NCBI RefSeq assembly: GCF_014192395.1
Contig: NZ_JACHXW010000005.1
Coordinates: 62,001 to 126,000 of the forward strand
Reading direction: 5' to 3'
Length of the DNA stretch: 64,000 bases
DNA from: Paenibacillus endophyticus
Lineage (GTDB): Bacteria; Bacillota; Bacilli; Paenibacillales; Paenibacillaceae
The translations under genes were made by a program, and so were the position numbers. This document shows positions 16,233 through 24,659 of this stretch, in pieces; position 1 is the stretch's first letter, and each line of letters begins with the position of its first letter. The notes under the pieces are model-generated. The model was not told the DNA's origin. It worked only from the letters and a program-made list of their open reading frames with translations, and searched no databases.

Positions 16233-16922
16233 CTATACTTTGAAACGGTAACCGACTCCCCATATCGTCTCGATATATTGAGGTTTTGACGGGTCATGCT
16301 CTATTTTCTCGCGCAGCCTCCGAATGTGAACCGTGACCGTAGCTGCGTCGCCATTTGATTCCAAGCCCCATATTCGCTCGAACAGCTCTTCTTTTTCAAA
16401 GACGCGATTAGGATTCGAGGCAAGCAGAAGCAGAAGCTCGTACTCCTTGGAGGTTAACATCGCTTCCTTCTCATGGATCATCACCCGTCGGGAGAGCTTG
16501 TCAATAAACAAGCCGCGAATACGAATATGCTCGCCTCGTTCGCTCTTGTCTGCCGTTAGACGCTCATACCTCGCCAAATGGGCCTTCACTCTGGCGACAA
16601 GCTCACTCGGGCTGAACGGCTTTGTCATATAATCATCCGCTCCAAGCCCGAGGCCTCTTATCTTGTCTATATCTTCCTTCTTAGCCGTCACCATGAGCAC
16701 CGGAATGTTAATAGACTGTCTGATTTGACGGCAAATCTCGAAACCGTCTACCTTAGGCAGCATCACATCCAATATAACGAGGTCGAAGCTCCCTTCCAAC
16801 GCTTTCTGAAGGCCGATATCGCCCCTGCCTTCAATGTGTACGCCAAAACCGTAACTTTCCAAATAATCGCGCTCAAGCTCGGCAATGGCTTTCTCGTCTT
16901 CAATGATTAGTATGCTCTTCAT
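16233..16922 (-). CDS. OmpR-family response regulator
   Basis: Around 229 residues: a receiver domain (acidic IIEDEKA, phospho-acceptor Asp in DLVILDVMLP, Thr in VTAKKED, Lys in MTKPFSP) and a C-terminal winged helix (LTSKEYELLLLLASNPNRV, TVHIRRLREKIE, IWGVGYRF). ATG 16922 is used since GGTGG lies 6 bases upstream; ATG 16928 two codons earlier overlaps it. It overlaps the kinase gene by 23 bases and precedes the RND gene by only a few bases, so it probably controls pump expression. Confidence 0.95.
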   Translation of the reverse strand: MKSILIIEDEKAIAELERDYLESYGFGVHIEGRGDIGLQKALEGSFDLVILDVMLPKVDGFEICRQIRQSINIPVLMVTAKKEDIDKIRGLGLGADDYMTKPFSPSELVARVKAHLARYERLTADKSERGEHIRIRGLFIDKLSRRVMIHEKEAMLTSKEYELLLLLASNPNRVFEKEELFERIWGLESNGDAATVTVHIRRLREKIEHDPSKPQYIETIWGVGYRFKV

Positions 16923-18378
16923 GCTCATCCACCGTATGGACGGTCGTGGATTTAGGCAGCTTCAGACAGAACCTGGCACCTCCCTGTTCTGCATTTTCTG
17001 CCCAAACCGTACCGCCATGCCCTTCGATTATTTGTTTGACGATGGCAAGTCCCAACCCGCTCCCACCTGTTTCCAAGTTGCGCGATTGCTCCGCTCGATA
17101 GAAACGATCGAATATGAACGGCAAATCATCCTCTTCAATACCAGGACCAGAATCTTCAATCACAATGAGTGCATACTGCTGCAGCTCCCTAACCCTTACA
17201 AAAACTTGCTTATTGAATGAGTCGGCGTGCTGCCCCATATATTTGACACAATTGTTCAGTATATTGGTCAGCACCCTGCTAAGCTTGTCTGGATCAGCTG
17301 CGATGAGCAGCGGTTCTGACTCATGGGTGAGATAGATTAATTCCACCTCAGATTTCTCCAAATCAAAGCGCTGCTCGTCCATGAAATGCTCCAAATAGCG
17401 GCGTATATCTATCATTTTGAAATCAAACGCCACGGTCTGGAGATCCAGCTTCGAGAAGAGGAACAGCTCATCGATCAATTGATCCATATCTGATGCTTTG
17501 CGATAGATCGTTTCCATATATCGGATGCGCTTCTCGTCGGTATTCGCAATGCCATCCATTATTCCTTCAACGTAACCCTTTATGGCCGATATCGGCGTTT
17601 TCAAATCATGGGAAATATGTGACAAGAGCATTTTTCGGTTTTCTTCATATAAAAGGCTCTGGTCAATCGAGTGCTTCAGTCTCACTCTCATATCCTCGAA
17701 CGCATTGCTTAGCTGCCCGATTTCCCCCTTTGTGGTTGCTTTTACTTTATGAGAGAGATCGCCGTCCTTGATTTGAAGCGCAGCTGCTTCCAGCTCTTTA
17801 ATGGGCCTTATAATGCTCCTGGATACAAAATAAGTGAGCAGCAAGCTGGTTAAGCCGATAAAGGCGAGGCTAAAAACCGTTCCTACAGGACGCCAATAGA
17901 TAGGCACGGTATCGATGCGCCTAAATATCAACGCACTTCCTTCACCGCCGTCAGGATAGTTGAAATCCAGCGAGCTCACCTCGAATTGGAAAGAGTTGAA
18001 CGTTACCTTCGATGGCCTTTCTTCCAAGAAACGTTTCCAATTCTCGTTCGGTGCTGTCTGATCCAGAAACGGCGCGACAGATTTGATCTGTCCCTCTCTG
18101 GAGATGACGAGCCCAGCCCAATGCTCTCCCAGCCTGTGTTGGATTTCCGCGACGTACTCCCTTTTCTCTAGCTGTCCGGCATCATTGCGCAGCACGTAGG
18201 ATAATTCGCCATATACCAAGGCTTGAAGATAAGGCTCTTTGCTTTCCTTTTCAAAATATTGCCTGACATCCTCGACGCCGCGAGCATAAAAGACGAATAT
18301 CATAAAAAGACTCATTAATATGAGCGGCAGAAATACCATCGCTAAGTAAGACATATAAAGCTTTACCCGTATCGACAA
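16900..18378 (-). CDS. Sensor histidine kinase
   Basis: 492 residues with membrane helices near 8-30 and 168-190 flanking an extracellular sensing domain of about 135 residues, then HAMP (SIIRPIKELEAAA), the phospho-acceptor box SHDLKTPISAIKGYVEG, an N-box ILNNCVKY, G1 DSGPGI, F-box FIFDRFYRA and G2 GGSGLGLAIVKQI. It starts at TTG 18378 with a weak ribosome site. It is the first gene of the kinase-regulator-RND operon and probably senses membrane stress or a pump substrate. Confidence 0.92.
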   Translation of the reverse strand: MSIRVKLYMSYLAMVFLPLILMSLFMIFVFYARGVEDVRQYFEKESKEPYLQALVYGELSYVLRNDAGQLEKREYVAEIQHRLGEHWAGLVISREGQIKSVAPFLDQTAPNENWKRFLEERPSKVTFNSFQFEVSSLDFNYPDGGEGSALIFRRIDTVPIYWRPVGTVFSLAFIGLTSLLLTYFVSRSIIRPIKELEAAALQIKDGDLSHKVKATTKGEIGQLSNAFEDMRVRLKHSIDQSLLYEENRKMLLSHISHDLKTPISAIKGYVEGIMDGIANTDEKRIRYMETIYRKASDMDQLIDELFLFSKLDLQTVAFDFKMIDIRRYLEHFMDEQRFDLEKSEVELIYLTHESEPLLIAADPDKLSRVLTNILNNCVKYMGQHADSFNKQVFVRVRELQQYALIVIEDSGPGIEEDDLPFIFDRFYRAEQSRNLETGGSGLGLAIVKQIIEGHGGTVWAENAEQGGARFCLKLPKSTTVHTVDEHEEHTNH

Positions 18379-18448
18379 TTCTGCTCACGCCTCACTCATC
18401 AATATCTTATAACCTATGGTTTATCATAAAGGACATTTCTAAACGAAC

Positions 18449-18467
18449 TTGTAACCAATTCTTACAA
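18449..18467. promoter_or_regulatory. Inverted repeat upstream of the kinase-regulator-RND operon
   Basis: TTGTAA, 7 bases, TTACAA in the AT-rich 171-bp gap before the kinase gene. It could be the operator of the response regulator or another factor. No clear promoter pairs with it. A second, AT-rich 10-bp inverted repeat (18504-18513 with 18550-18559) overlaps the DUF4184 stop and may act as a weak terminator. Confidence 0.35.
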
Positions 18468-18549
18468 AATTATTACGTTTGGTTGCCTGATGCTTAATAA
18501 TTCAAACAAATAATTATTTTATGTAATTAATCATTAATGTGATCAACCT

Positions 18550-19458
18550 TTATTTGTTTTGACAACGAAGTGCACTTACCAGAATAGACGCCGTCAACAG
18601 CCATATATACATGATCCAGACAGCAGTTGATACGGCAGCGAAAGAAGCAAGACATTTAAATAATATAATGAGGCCAGCTATTGTACATACCGAGTAAATA
18701 GCGTTAGCTCTATGCCCGTTTGCTGTCGCTTGATTAATTAATGTCATAAAATAAATGCCCACTAAACCAGAAGTAATCGGTGCCACAACCCAAATGCTTA
18801 TTGAAAAAAAACTGCCAGCACTAAGAAGCTTGGCTGATAGAAAAACAACAGCCACTACAAAAACAGACCCCCAATTTATTTTGGGGCTAATTGTCTGTCT
18901 TGCTGCCTCAACCTTTTTGTTGCGTTTTTTATAGGCAAAGAAACGAAACATCAAATATAAACATGGCATGCCTAACCCGAGCGCAGACAGCGAAAGCTGA
19001 AGAATATGAAAAACGCTGTCGCCCAGAAACACGCTTTGCAAAAACGGCAGTCGAACCACGAACCACCCTCCACTGTGTGTGAAGTGGTCTAGCGTGACAT
19101 GCGATAGGAAGCCGATAAGCAGTGAAATTGCAAACGCAGCCCCATCCTTAATACTGCTCATCTGCCAAGGCTGGTTTTCGTGTAAGGCAAACCGGTCAAT
19201 GCCAGCAATATTCGGAAGAAGCTTAGGCAGAGAGGGTTTTAGTATCAAATGGAACGCAAAGGCAAAAGCGATGCATGTCGGCAGCGAGAGCAGAAAAAAA
19301 CCAAGCATGTCATGACCGATTGAACGGAAAGGCTGCATCGCAATAAAATACTCAATATCCGGTGACATGCTCCCAAGTATTAATCCGGTTGTGCTTAAAG
19401 ATGGTATTATTTTTTTGAGCGGGGCAGCAAACAATGGATGCGATAGCGTAAACGGCAT
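18550..19458 (-). CDS. DUF4184 family membrane protein
   Basis: 302 residues, about seven or eight membrane helices. The N-terminus MPFTLSHPLFAAPL and GLILGSMSPDIEYFI, then IGFLSHVTLDHFTHSGG, are diagnostic of DUF4184, whose His/Asp pattern resembles membrane-bound metal hydrolases of the YdjM type. It lies 18 bases behind lepB and is probably cotranscribed with it. The activity is not known. The C-terminal 120 residues have low conservation in appearance but remain hydrophobic. Confidence 0.82.
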   Translation of the reverse strand: MPFTLSHPLFAAPLKKIIPSLSTTGLILGSMSPDIEYFIAMQPFRSIGHDMLGFFLLSLPTCIAFAFAFHLILKPSLPKLLPNIAGIDRFALHENQPWQMSSIKDGAAFAISLLIGFLSHVTLDHFTHSGGWFVVRLPFLQSVFLGDSVFHILQLSLSALGLGMPCLYLMFRFFAYKKRNKKVEAARQTISPKINWGSVFVVAVVFLSAKLLSAGSFFSISIWVVAPITSGLVGIYFMTLINQATANGHRANAIYSVCTIAGLIILFKCLASFAAVSTAVWIMYIWLLTASILVSALRCQNK

Positions 19459-19476
19459 TTTGGAAATCCATCTCCC

Positions 19477-20019
19477 TTACTTGCTAAGTGCACCGAACTT
19501 CGGTAGCGGCCAAATCCGTAAGACCGCTTTTCCTTCGATACTCGATCTTGCTATCGGCCCAATCGCCCGACTGTCCAAGCTATGCTCGCGGTTATCGCCC
19601 ATGACGAACAGCTGACCCGCTCCTACTGTGAATGGCACGGCTACGCTGCCAGCAAATGTTTGTCCTTTGACGTATTGCTCCTCGATTTTCTCATTGTTCA
19701 AGTATACTTCTCCATCACGAATATCGATGATATCGCCTGGCAGACCAACCACTCTTTTAATTAACCGAAGGTCGCTTTCAGGCCCATTAATGATTACAAT
19801 ATCTCCATGGCGGGGCTCATGAAAGTGATAGGACCATTTATCTTCAATTAATCGCTGCCCGGCAATAAGCGTGTTTTGCATGGAAACATTTTGAACCTCG
19901 GATTGCGCATACACATAGTTTTGGAACAACATAGCTACCACAACCGCAATACCAAGCGATATTGTCCATTCTTTTATTTCTTTTAGTAATCCTTTTGAAT
20001 GGCTGTTTTTTGTTTTCAT
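19477..20019 (-). CDS. lepB: Signal peptidase I
   Basis: Cleaves signal peptides at the outer face of the membrane. The 180-residue protein has one N-terminal membrane anchor (about residues 18-38), the Ser nucleophile in VQNVSMQNTL, the general-base Lys in RLIKRVVGLPGD, and the boxes GDIVIINGPE and GDNREHSLDSR. This is the short, single-anchor Gram-positive form. It starts at ATG 20019, divergent from the MFS gene across 168 bases, and is followed by the DUF4184 gene. Confidence 0.95.
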   Translation of the reverse strand: MKTKNSHSKGLLKEIKEWTISLGIAVVVAMLFQNYVYAQSEVQNVSMQNTLIAGQRLIEDKWSYHFHEPRHGDIVIINGPESDLRLIKRVVGLPGDIIDIRDGEVYLNNEKIEEQYVKGQTFAGSVAVPFTVGAGQLFVMGDNREHSLDSRAIGPIARSSIEGKAVLRIWPLPKFGALSK

Positions 20020-20187
20020 CTGCTTTCACCTCATTAATTAGTGGATATTGCCGTGTTTAACAAACCTACCGCCGTTGGTTTATACGTTTCAATTTGGGCA
20101 AAGTTTCCAAGCGATGCTTTGAAAATAGGAAGTGACAATGCAAGCCGCTTTGCGCTAAAGTGAAAAAGAGAGGGGATTTCAACAACT

Positions 20188-21399
20188 ATGAATCAAATTA
20201 CGGCTGCACAGCGAGTGCTTTTCACCGTTATAACCATTTTATACTGGACTTCGATGTACGTATACGTCCCAACCTTATCGCCATATCTTAGCGATCGCGG
20301 ACTGTCCCTGCCCTTTATCGGGATTGTGCTCGGGAGCTATGGATTCGTGCAAATGTTCGTCAGGTTCCCGCTTGGCATTCTGTCTGACCGATTCGGGAAG
20401 CGAAAGCCATTTATTGTGCTCGGCATGCTCACCGCAGCGATTAGCTGCCTGCTCTTTCTTATTCCCGGATCATGGCTATGGCCGCTGGCCGGCAGGCTTA
20501 TGGCAGGTGTATGCGCATCTACTTGGGTCGCATTCACCGTGCTGTACGCCAGTTATTTCGGAGCTGGACAGACCGGGAAAGCGATGGGCAATATAAGTGT
20601 CATGACCGTTTCCGGGCAAATGGTCGGCATGCTGCTCAGCGGCTGGCTCACGGACGGTTTTAGCGAAAATGCACCATTTATTCTCGGAGCTGTCATTGCT
20701 GTTATTGGGCTTGGACTTGCCTTTCTTATCAAGGAACCGCAACAGAAGCTGCGCAACCAACCGGGAATGTCTTTTGCGATGATCAAAAATGTGGTGCGAA
20801 CGAAAACACTGCTGCAAGTGTCTTTGCTCTCCATTCTAGCTCATGGTGTTTTGTTTATCACGATGTTTGGCTTTACACCCTTAAAAGCGGAAGAGCTAGG
20901 CGCTACCGGCTTGAATCTAACGATACTTGTCTTCGCGTTCATGCTGCCCCATGCATTCGCTTCGCTCGTAACCGCTAGATGGTTCACGCCAAGGTTCGGC
21001 AACTGGGGTACGATTGGAGCCGGCTTTCTATTAAGCACGATTTGCACGGCCGCGATGGTATTCGGAGATTCATTCGGGTTTCTTATCTTCACTCAGGCGA
21101 TCAACGGATTCGCGCAAGGCTTGCATATGCCTCTGCTCCTCGGACTTGCTATTCGAGACGTGGCGCTGCCTGGACGTGCGACTGCAATGGGCTTGTACCA
21201 AGCCTTATACGCAATCGGAATGTTCTCTGGACCTTTCCTTGCAGGCTGGTTGAATGAGAGCTGGGGATTAAATGGAGGCTTCCTATTCGGTTCATTATTA
21301 GGGGCTGCTGCTTTTATTCTCGTAACGGTGTGGGCAAGATCGGAACGGAAATCAGCCAATCGATTGCAGCAATCCACAGCAAAGGAGATTAGCGGATGA
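20188..21399 (+). CDS. Major facilitator superfamily transporter
   Basis: 403 residues with twelve predicted helices and the loop 2-3 signature GILSDRFGKRKP. The second half has a related MFS loop (LVTARWFTPRFGNWG). Family level only; the substrate is not readable from sequence and the protein could be an exporter of small drugs or sugars. ATG 20188 is preceded by GAGGGGA at 11 bases. The stop overlaps the next gene as ATGA, which implies that the HAD hydrolase is made from the same transcript. Confidence 0.88.
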   Translation: MNQITAAQRVLFTVITILYWTSMYVYVPTLSPYLSDRGLSLPFIGIVLGSYGFVQMFVRFPLGILSDRFGKRKPFIVLGMLTAAISCLLFLIPGSWLWPLAGRLMAGVCASTWVAFTVLYASYFGAGQTGKAMGNISVMTVSGQMVGMLLSGWLTDGFSENAPFILGAVIAVIGLGLAFLIKEPQQKLRNQPGMSFAMIKNVVRTKTLLQVSLLSILAHGVLFITMFGFTPLKAEELGATGLNLTILVFAFMLPHAFASLVTARWFTPRFGNWGTIGAGFLLSTICTAAMVFGDSFGFLIFTQAINGFAQGLHMPLLLGLAIRDVALPGRATAMGLYQALYAIGMFSGPFLAGWLNESWGLNGGFLFGSLLGAAAFILVTVWARSERKSANRLQQSTAKEISG

Positions 21400-22001
21400 C
21401 CAAGCCTCAGCTCGTTCTCGATATCGGCGGCGTACTTGCCACCAATTTATCTCCGTTGCTCTGGCAGCTGTTAGCAATTGAAGCGGCTGTTTCCGAAGAA
21501 CATCTATACTCCGCTTACAAGCGAGAAATAAGTGAGTCTTTATGGCGCGGCCATCTTTCAGAAGAGCAATTTTGGGAGTGGATTATATCTCATGTACCGA
21601 CGTTAAACAAAGTGCAGGGTCGTGCTTTTGTTGACATGAGCTTGAAGCCGCTTCCCGCTCTCGCGTACATACCGGAATGGCAGCAGCTTGCCGACATTCA
21701 TATACTAAGCAACCATTTGTCTGCATGGGTCGATCCCTTGCTCTCAACGATTAGACCTTTTTTGAATACGATCACGATATCCAGCCAAATAGCTTTGAAA
21801 AAGCCTGATCCGAGCATCTTTGAATCGGTAATTTCATTGTTGCCTTTAGGCTCACCAGTCTTATTTGTCGATGATCAGCAAACAAACTTAAAGCAAGCAG
21901 TTTCGCACGGATGGCGGACGCTGCTTGCAGATGACGAGGGTCATTGGATGAATCAGGTTTCTATGCAGCTAAAGCAAATAAGCCACAATCAACAGCAATG
22001 A
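21396..22001 (+). CDS. HAD-like hydrolase (YihX-type subfamily)
   Basis: 201 residues. Motif I is VLDIGGVLA with the nucleophile Asp (the usual second Asp is Gly, as in many DxGG members), motif II HILSNHLSAW, motif III Lys in ALKKPDPSIF, motif IV LFVDDQQTN. It probably removes phosphate from a small metabolite; no substrate can be assigned. It is translationally coupled to the MFS gene, and its last 33 bases overlap the end of the convergent ECF fusion gene. Confidence 0.83.
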   Translation: MTKPQLVLDIGGVLATNLSPLLWQLLAIEAAVSEEHLYSAYKREISESLWRGHLSEEQFWEWIISHVPTLNKVQGRAFVDMSLKPLPALAYIPEWQQLADIHILSNHLSAWVDPLLSTIRPFLNTITISSQIALKKPDPSIFESVISLLPLGSPVLFVDDQQTNLKQAVSHGWRTLLADDEGHWMNQVSMQLKQISHNQQQ

Positions 22002-23699
22002 TCCGCTTGCTATCCCAATGCTGATTAAAACCGCGTCCGCCTTTTGGAATGTGAGGCGGAACGCATACACTGGATTGCGCCTCGCATAGCCGAAACCCCT
22101 TGCTTCAAGCGCATCTGCCATTTGCTCCGCCAAACGGAGAATAGAGCGTACATATGGAATCAAGATCGGAATGATCTGCTTAATAGGTACCGATTTAGGC
22201 GGCGCTGCCGCCTTTCCTCTCGCATGCGCAAGCTTCGCAAACCTCTCCCATTCCCCTGTAAGAAGGGGAATAAACCTAAAAATTAGCGTAACGATAAGTG
22301 CGAAGCTATGAATAGGCAGCTTTAGCCTCTCAAGCCAACCAAATGTTTGTTCAATGCTGCGCTGGAGCCGGTAAGGCGTCATAAGCTTCAGCATAGGCAT
22401 GCCTAACACCATCACAAGCATAAGCTTGCCAAACCTCATTGCAACCGGCCATGCCTTTTCCACATCGAAAGTAAAGGGATTCAGCTCGATGCCTCCAATT
22501 ATGCAAAACACGATGATCATAATGGCATACGCACGAATGACACGAATCCACTGCCATATCAGCGCGCGAAACGGTATTGACAAAACTGCCGTAACGGAAG
22601 TGGCAACGACTACTTCCAGCATCGTTTTCTGTGCTAATATGCACGCGGCAAGAAACAGATAAACGAGTACAAGCGCGCGGGGATCAAATTGGTCGTTCCG
22701 AGATATTGTTGTTCTCTGGTTCGACCTTTCTATAGGGAAGTTATTCTGCTCATTGAGGCGTGCAGCAGCAGTTTGCTTGGTTTGGGCCTGTTGCTGGCAA
22801 ACGTCGCCAGCATGGGCTTCGCTGCTAGAATGATCCTTACGCAGCTTTAATTGCGCTGCAATGGCCGCCGCCGTCTCACGCGGCGTCGGCCACGGCGCCC
22901 CGCTTCCCGGCGCCGGAACCCCAGGCGGCAAAGCCGCCTCCGCCCGCAGCGCTGCCAGCGCGCGCAGCGCCTGCGGCGCTTCTGCGGCCTCCGCTACCGC
23001 CGCCGCAGATGCCGCTGCGCGGACCGTGCCGCCGCTGACCACGGCGACCGTGTCCGCCAGCGGCAGCAGCGCGTCGAGGTCGTGCGTGGCAACGACCGCT
23101 CCGCGCCCTGCCGCCCTGTGCGCTTCAAGAACCGCGCACAGGCGGCGAATGCCGACGGCGTCAAGCCCCGCCGTCGGCTCATCGAGCAGCAGCCATTCCG
23201 GCTCGCACGCCAGCAAGCAGGCGAGCGACAGCCGTCGCTGCTGACCGCCACTGAGCGTCCATGGATCGCGCTCCAGCAGCTCCAGCGGCAAGCCAGCCTC
23301 GTTAAGCGCTTGCGCTATTCTCGAGCTTGATTGCTCTTTTAATACGCCATAAGGCTTAAGTGAATACAGCAGCTCTTCACGGACTGTCGGGGCGAACCAC
23401 TGCGATTCGGAACTCTGCATCGCGATGCCGAGGCGAAGCGCGACATTCTGATTTAATCGTTTTTTTCGCTTCCCCTGTATCCATAACGGCTCGTCGCCAA
23501 GCCTAATTTCGCCAGCTGCAATCGTTCGTAGGCCAGCCATTGTCTCCAGCAGCGTCGACTTCCCCGCTCCATTATGTCCGATTAGCAGAGTAATTTCGCC
23601 AACTTTGAAAGTCATATCAATATCCTTCAGCAGCGGCTTTCCATCATTCCCATCTGCGTTAACGGAAACCTTGTCCAACCTCCAATCAGCGTTCAACAT
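21969..23699 (-). CDS. EcfA-EcfT fusion of an ECF vitamin transporter
   Basis: 576 residues joining an ATPase to its transmembrane partner. Residues 1-225 form EcfA: Walker A GHNGAGKS (41-48), Q-loop region AMQSSESQW, signature LSGGQQRR (149-156), Walker B WLLLDEPTAGLD and switch His in VVATHDLD. An Ala/Pro-rich linker covers about 226-335. Residues 340-576 form EcfT with several helices and both coupling motifs AHARGKA (near 493) and LEARGFG (near 533). EcfA and EcfT are usually separate proteins. DNA from about 22850 to 23310 is far richer in GC than the flanks. It overlaps the second EcfA gene by 14 bases and shares a divergent biotin-controlled region with bioY. Confidence 0.88.
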   Translation of the reverse strand: MLNADWRLDKVSVNADGNDGKPLLKDIDMTFKVGEITLLIGHNGAGKSTLLETMAGLRTIAAGEIRLGDEPLWIQGKRKKRLNQNVALRLGIAMQSSESQWFAPTVREELLYSLKPYGVLKEQSSSRIAQALNEAGLPLELLERDPWTLSGGQQRRLSLACLLACEPEWLLLDEPTAGLDAVGIRRLCAVLEAHRAAGRGAVVATHDLDALLPLADTVAVVSGGTVRAAASAAAVAEAAEAPQALRALAALRAEAALPPGVPAPGSGAPWPTPRETAAAIAAQLKLRKDHSSSEAHAGDVCQQQAQTKQTAAARLNEQNNFPIERSNQRTTISRNDQFDPRALVLVYLFLAACILAQKTMLEVVVATSVTAVLSIPFRALIWQWIRVIRAYAIMIIVFCIIGGIELNPFTFDVEKAWPVAMRFGKLMLVMVLGMPMLKLMTPYRLQRSIEQTFGWLERLKLPIHSFALIVTLIFRFIPLLTGEWERFAKLAHARGKAAAPPKSVPIKQIIPILIPYVRSILRLAEQMADALEARGFGYARRNPVYAFRLTFQKADAVLISIGIASGSLLLIVAYLL

Positions 23700-24537
23700 G
23701 ATTCACCGCCCTAGCCAGCATCTCTGCCGTCAATGGAAAGGGTGACAGCTGAATCCCCAACTCGGCCAGCTCCCAAGCAACTTGTGCCGCATAAGGAGCT
23801 TCAAAGCCAAGCCGTTCGCACCAGCTGTCATTTATGCCTGCTTGTGATCTTTCAAACCAAGTGTCAGCATTCCCATCGAACGCGATTGCTCCTTCTTCCA
23901 TCGCAATAATGCGATCGCCAGTCCGAAGCTCTTCCAGCTTTTGCGTTATCCATACAACTGTGACACCTTCATGATGAAGGGCTCTTACGTGCTCCAGCAC
24001 CATACTGGAAGCCTCCGGGTCCAGCATGGCCGTTACCTCGTCGAGAACCAGCATTGGTGATTTAGCCGCCAAGCAACCGGCAATGGCTACTAGCTGCTTT
24101 TGTCCACCTGAGAGCGTTTCGATCGGCTGATGGAGCTTTTCTCCCATACCTACGCGCTGAAGCGACTTTTCCGCTTCTGCGGGTATGTCCAACCCCGAAA
24201 GCTCATTCTGCTCTAGCAACAACACAACGTCCTCCCAAGGCGTTGCCCCAACTATTGCAGCTTCCGGCTGCTGCATCACAATCGGTACTGGCCTGCCTTC
24301 TGCAGCCGTATGGATCTTCCGAATGATTTCTCCTTCCAATCCGGCAACACGAAATCCCGCCGCTACTTTGGCCAACGTGCTTTTCCCGCTTCCGTTGCGG
24401 CCTAACAAGGAGAGCCAAACGCCATGATCAATGGTTAATGAGATATCCATTAAAATGGACTTGGACTTTGCACCTTCTCTCATAGAAGGTGGGGTAACGC
24501 AAACATGCTTTAACTCCACTTTAAAATCGGCATTCAA
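23686..24537 (-). CDS. ECF transporter ATPase EcfA (first subunit)
   Basis: 283 residues: Walker A GRNGSGKS (46-53), Q-loop IVMQQPEAAIVG, signature TLSGGQKQ (141-148), Walker B MLVLDEVTAMLDPE. The switch position reads VVWITQKLEE, with Gln (about residue 199) where ECF ATPases have His, so one ATP site of the EcfA pair may be inactive. The last 60 residues form the usual EcfA C-terminal helical region. It is the first gene after the BirA-type operator, divergent from bioY, and is followed by the EcfA-EcfT fusion, giving a dedicated biotin importer. Confidence 0.88.
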   Translation of the reverse strand: MNADFKVELKHVCVTPPSMREGAKSKSILMDISLTIDHGVWLSLLGRNGSGKSTLAKVAAGFRVAGLEGEIIRKIHTAAEGRPVPIVMQQPEAAIVGATPWEDVVLLLEQNELSGLDIPAEAEKSLQRVGMGEKLHQPIETLSGGQKQLVAIAGCLAAKSPMLVLDEVTAMLDPEASSMVLEHVRALHHEGVTVVWITQKLEELRTGDRIIAMEEGAIAFDGNADTWFERSQAGINDSWCERLGFEAPYAAQVAWELAELGIQLSPFPLTAEMLARAVNHVER

Positions 24538-24590
24538 AAAAATTCACCCAACCTCTTCCCCAAATCGATCGGCTATGCTACAATTCGAAC

Positions 24591-24622
24591 TGTTAACCTC
24601 TTTTAAATATATAGGGTTAACA
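24591..24622. promoter_or_regulatory. BirA-type biotin operator
   Basis: Inverted repeat TGTTAACC, 16 bases, GGTTAACA in the 122-bp gap between the ECF ATPase gene and bioY. It matches the Gram-positive BirA operator pattern (TTGTTAACC and its mirror). A plausible bioY promoter (TTCGAA at 24584, 18 bases, TATATA at 24608) overlaps it. Bound BirA-biotinyl-AMP would block bioY and perhaps the divergent ECF genes. Confidence 0.85.
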
Positions 24623-24659
24623 ATTAAATCGCAACTACATAAAGGAGTCGTTCAATCGT

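Noticed and set aside
22851..23330. Long plus-strand open frame (159 codons, Arg-rich) opposite the ECF fusion
   Set aside because: It arises from the GC-rich block, which has few stop codons in any frame. The minus-strand frame carries ATPase motifs and the plus frame has only low-complexity Arg/Pro.
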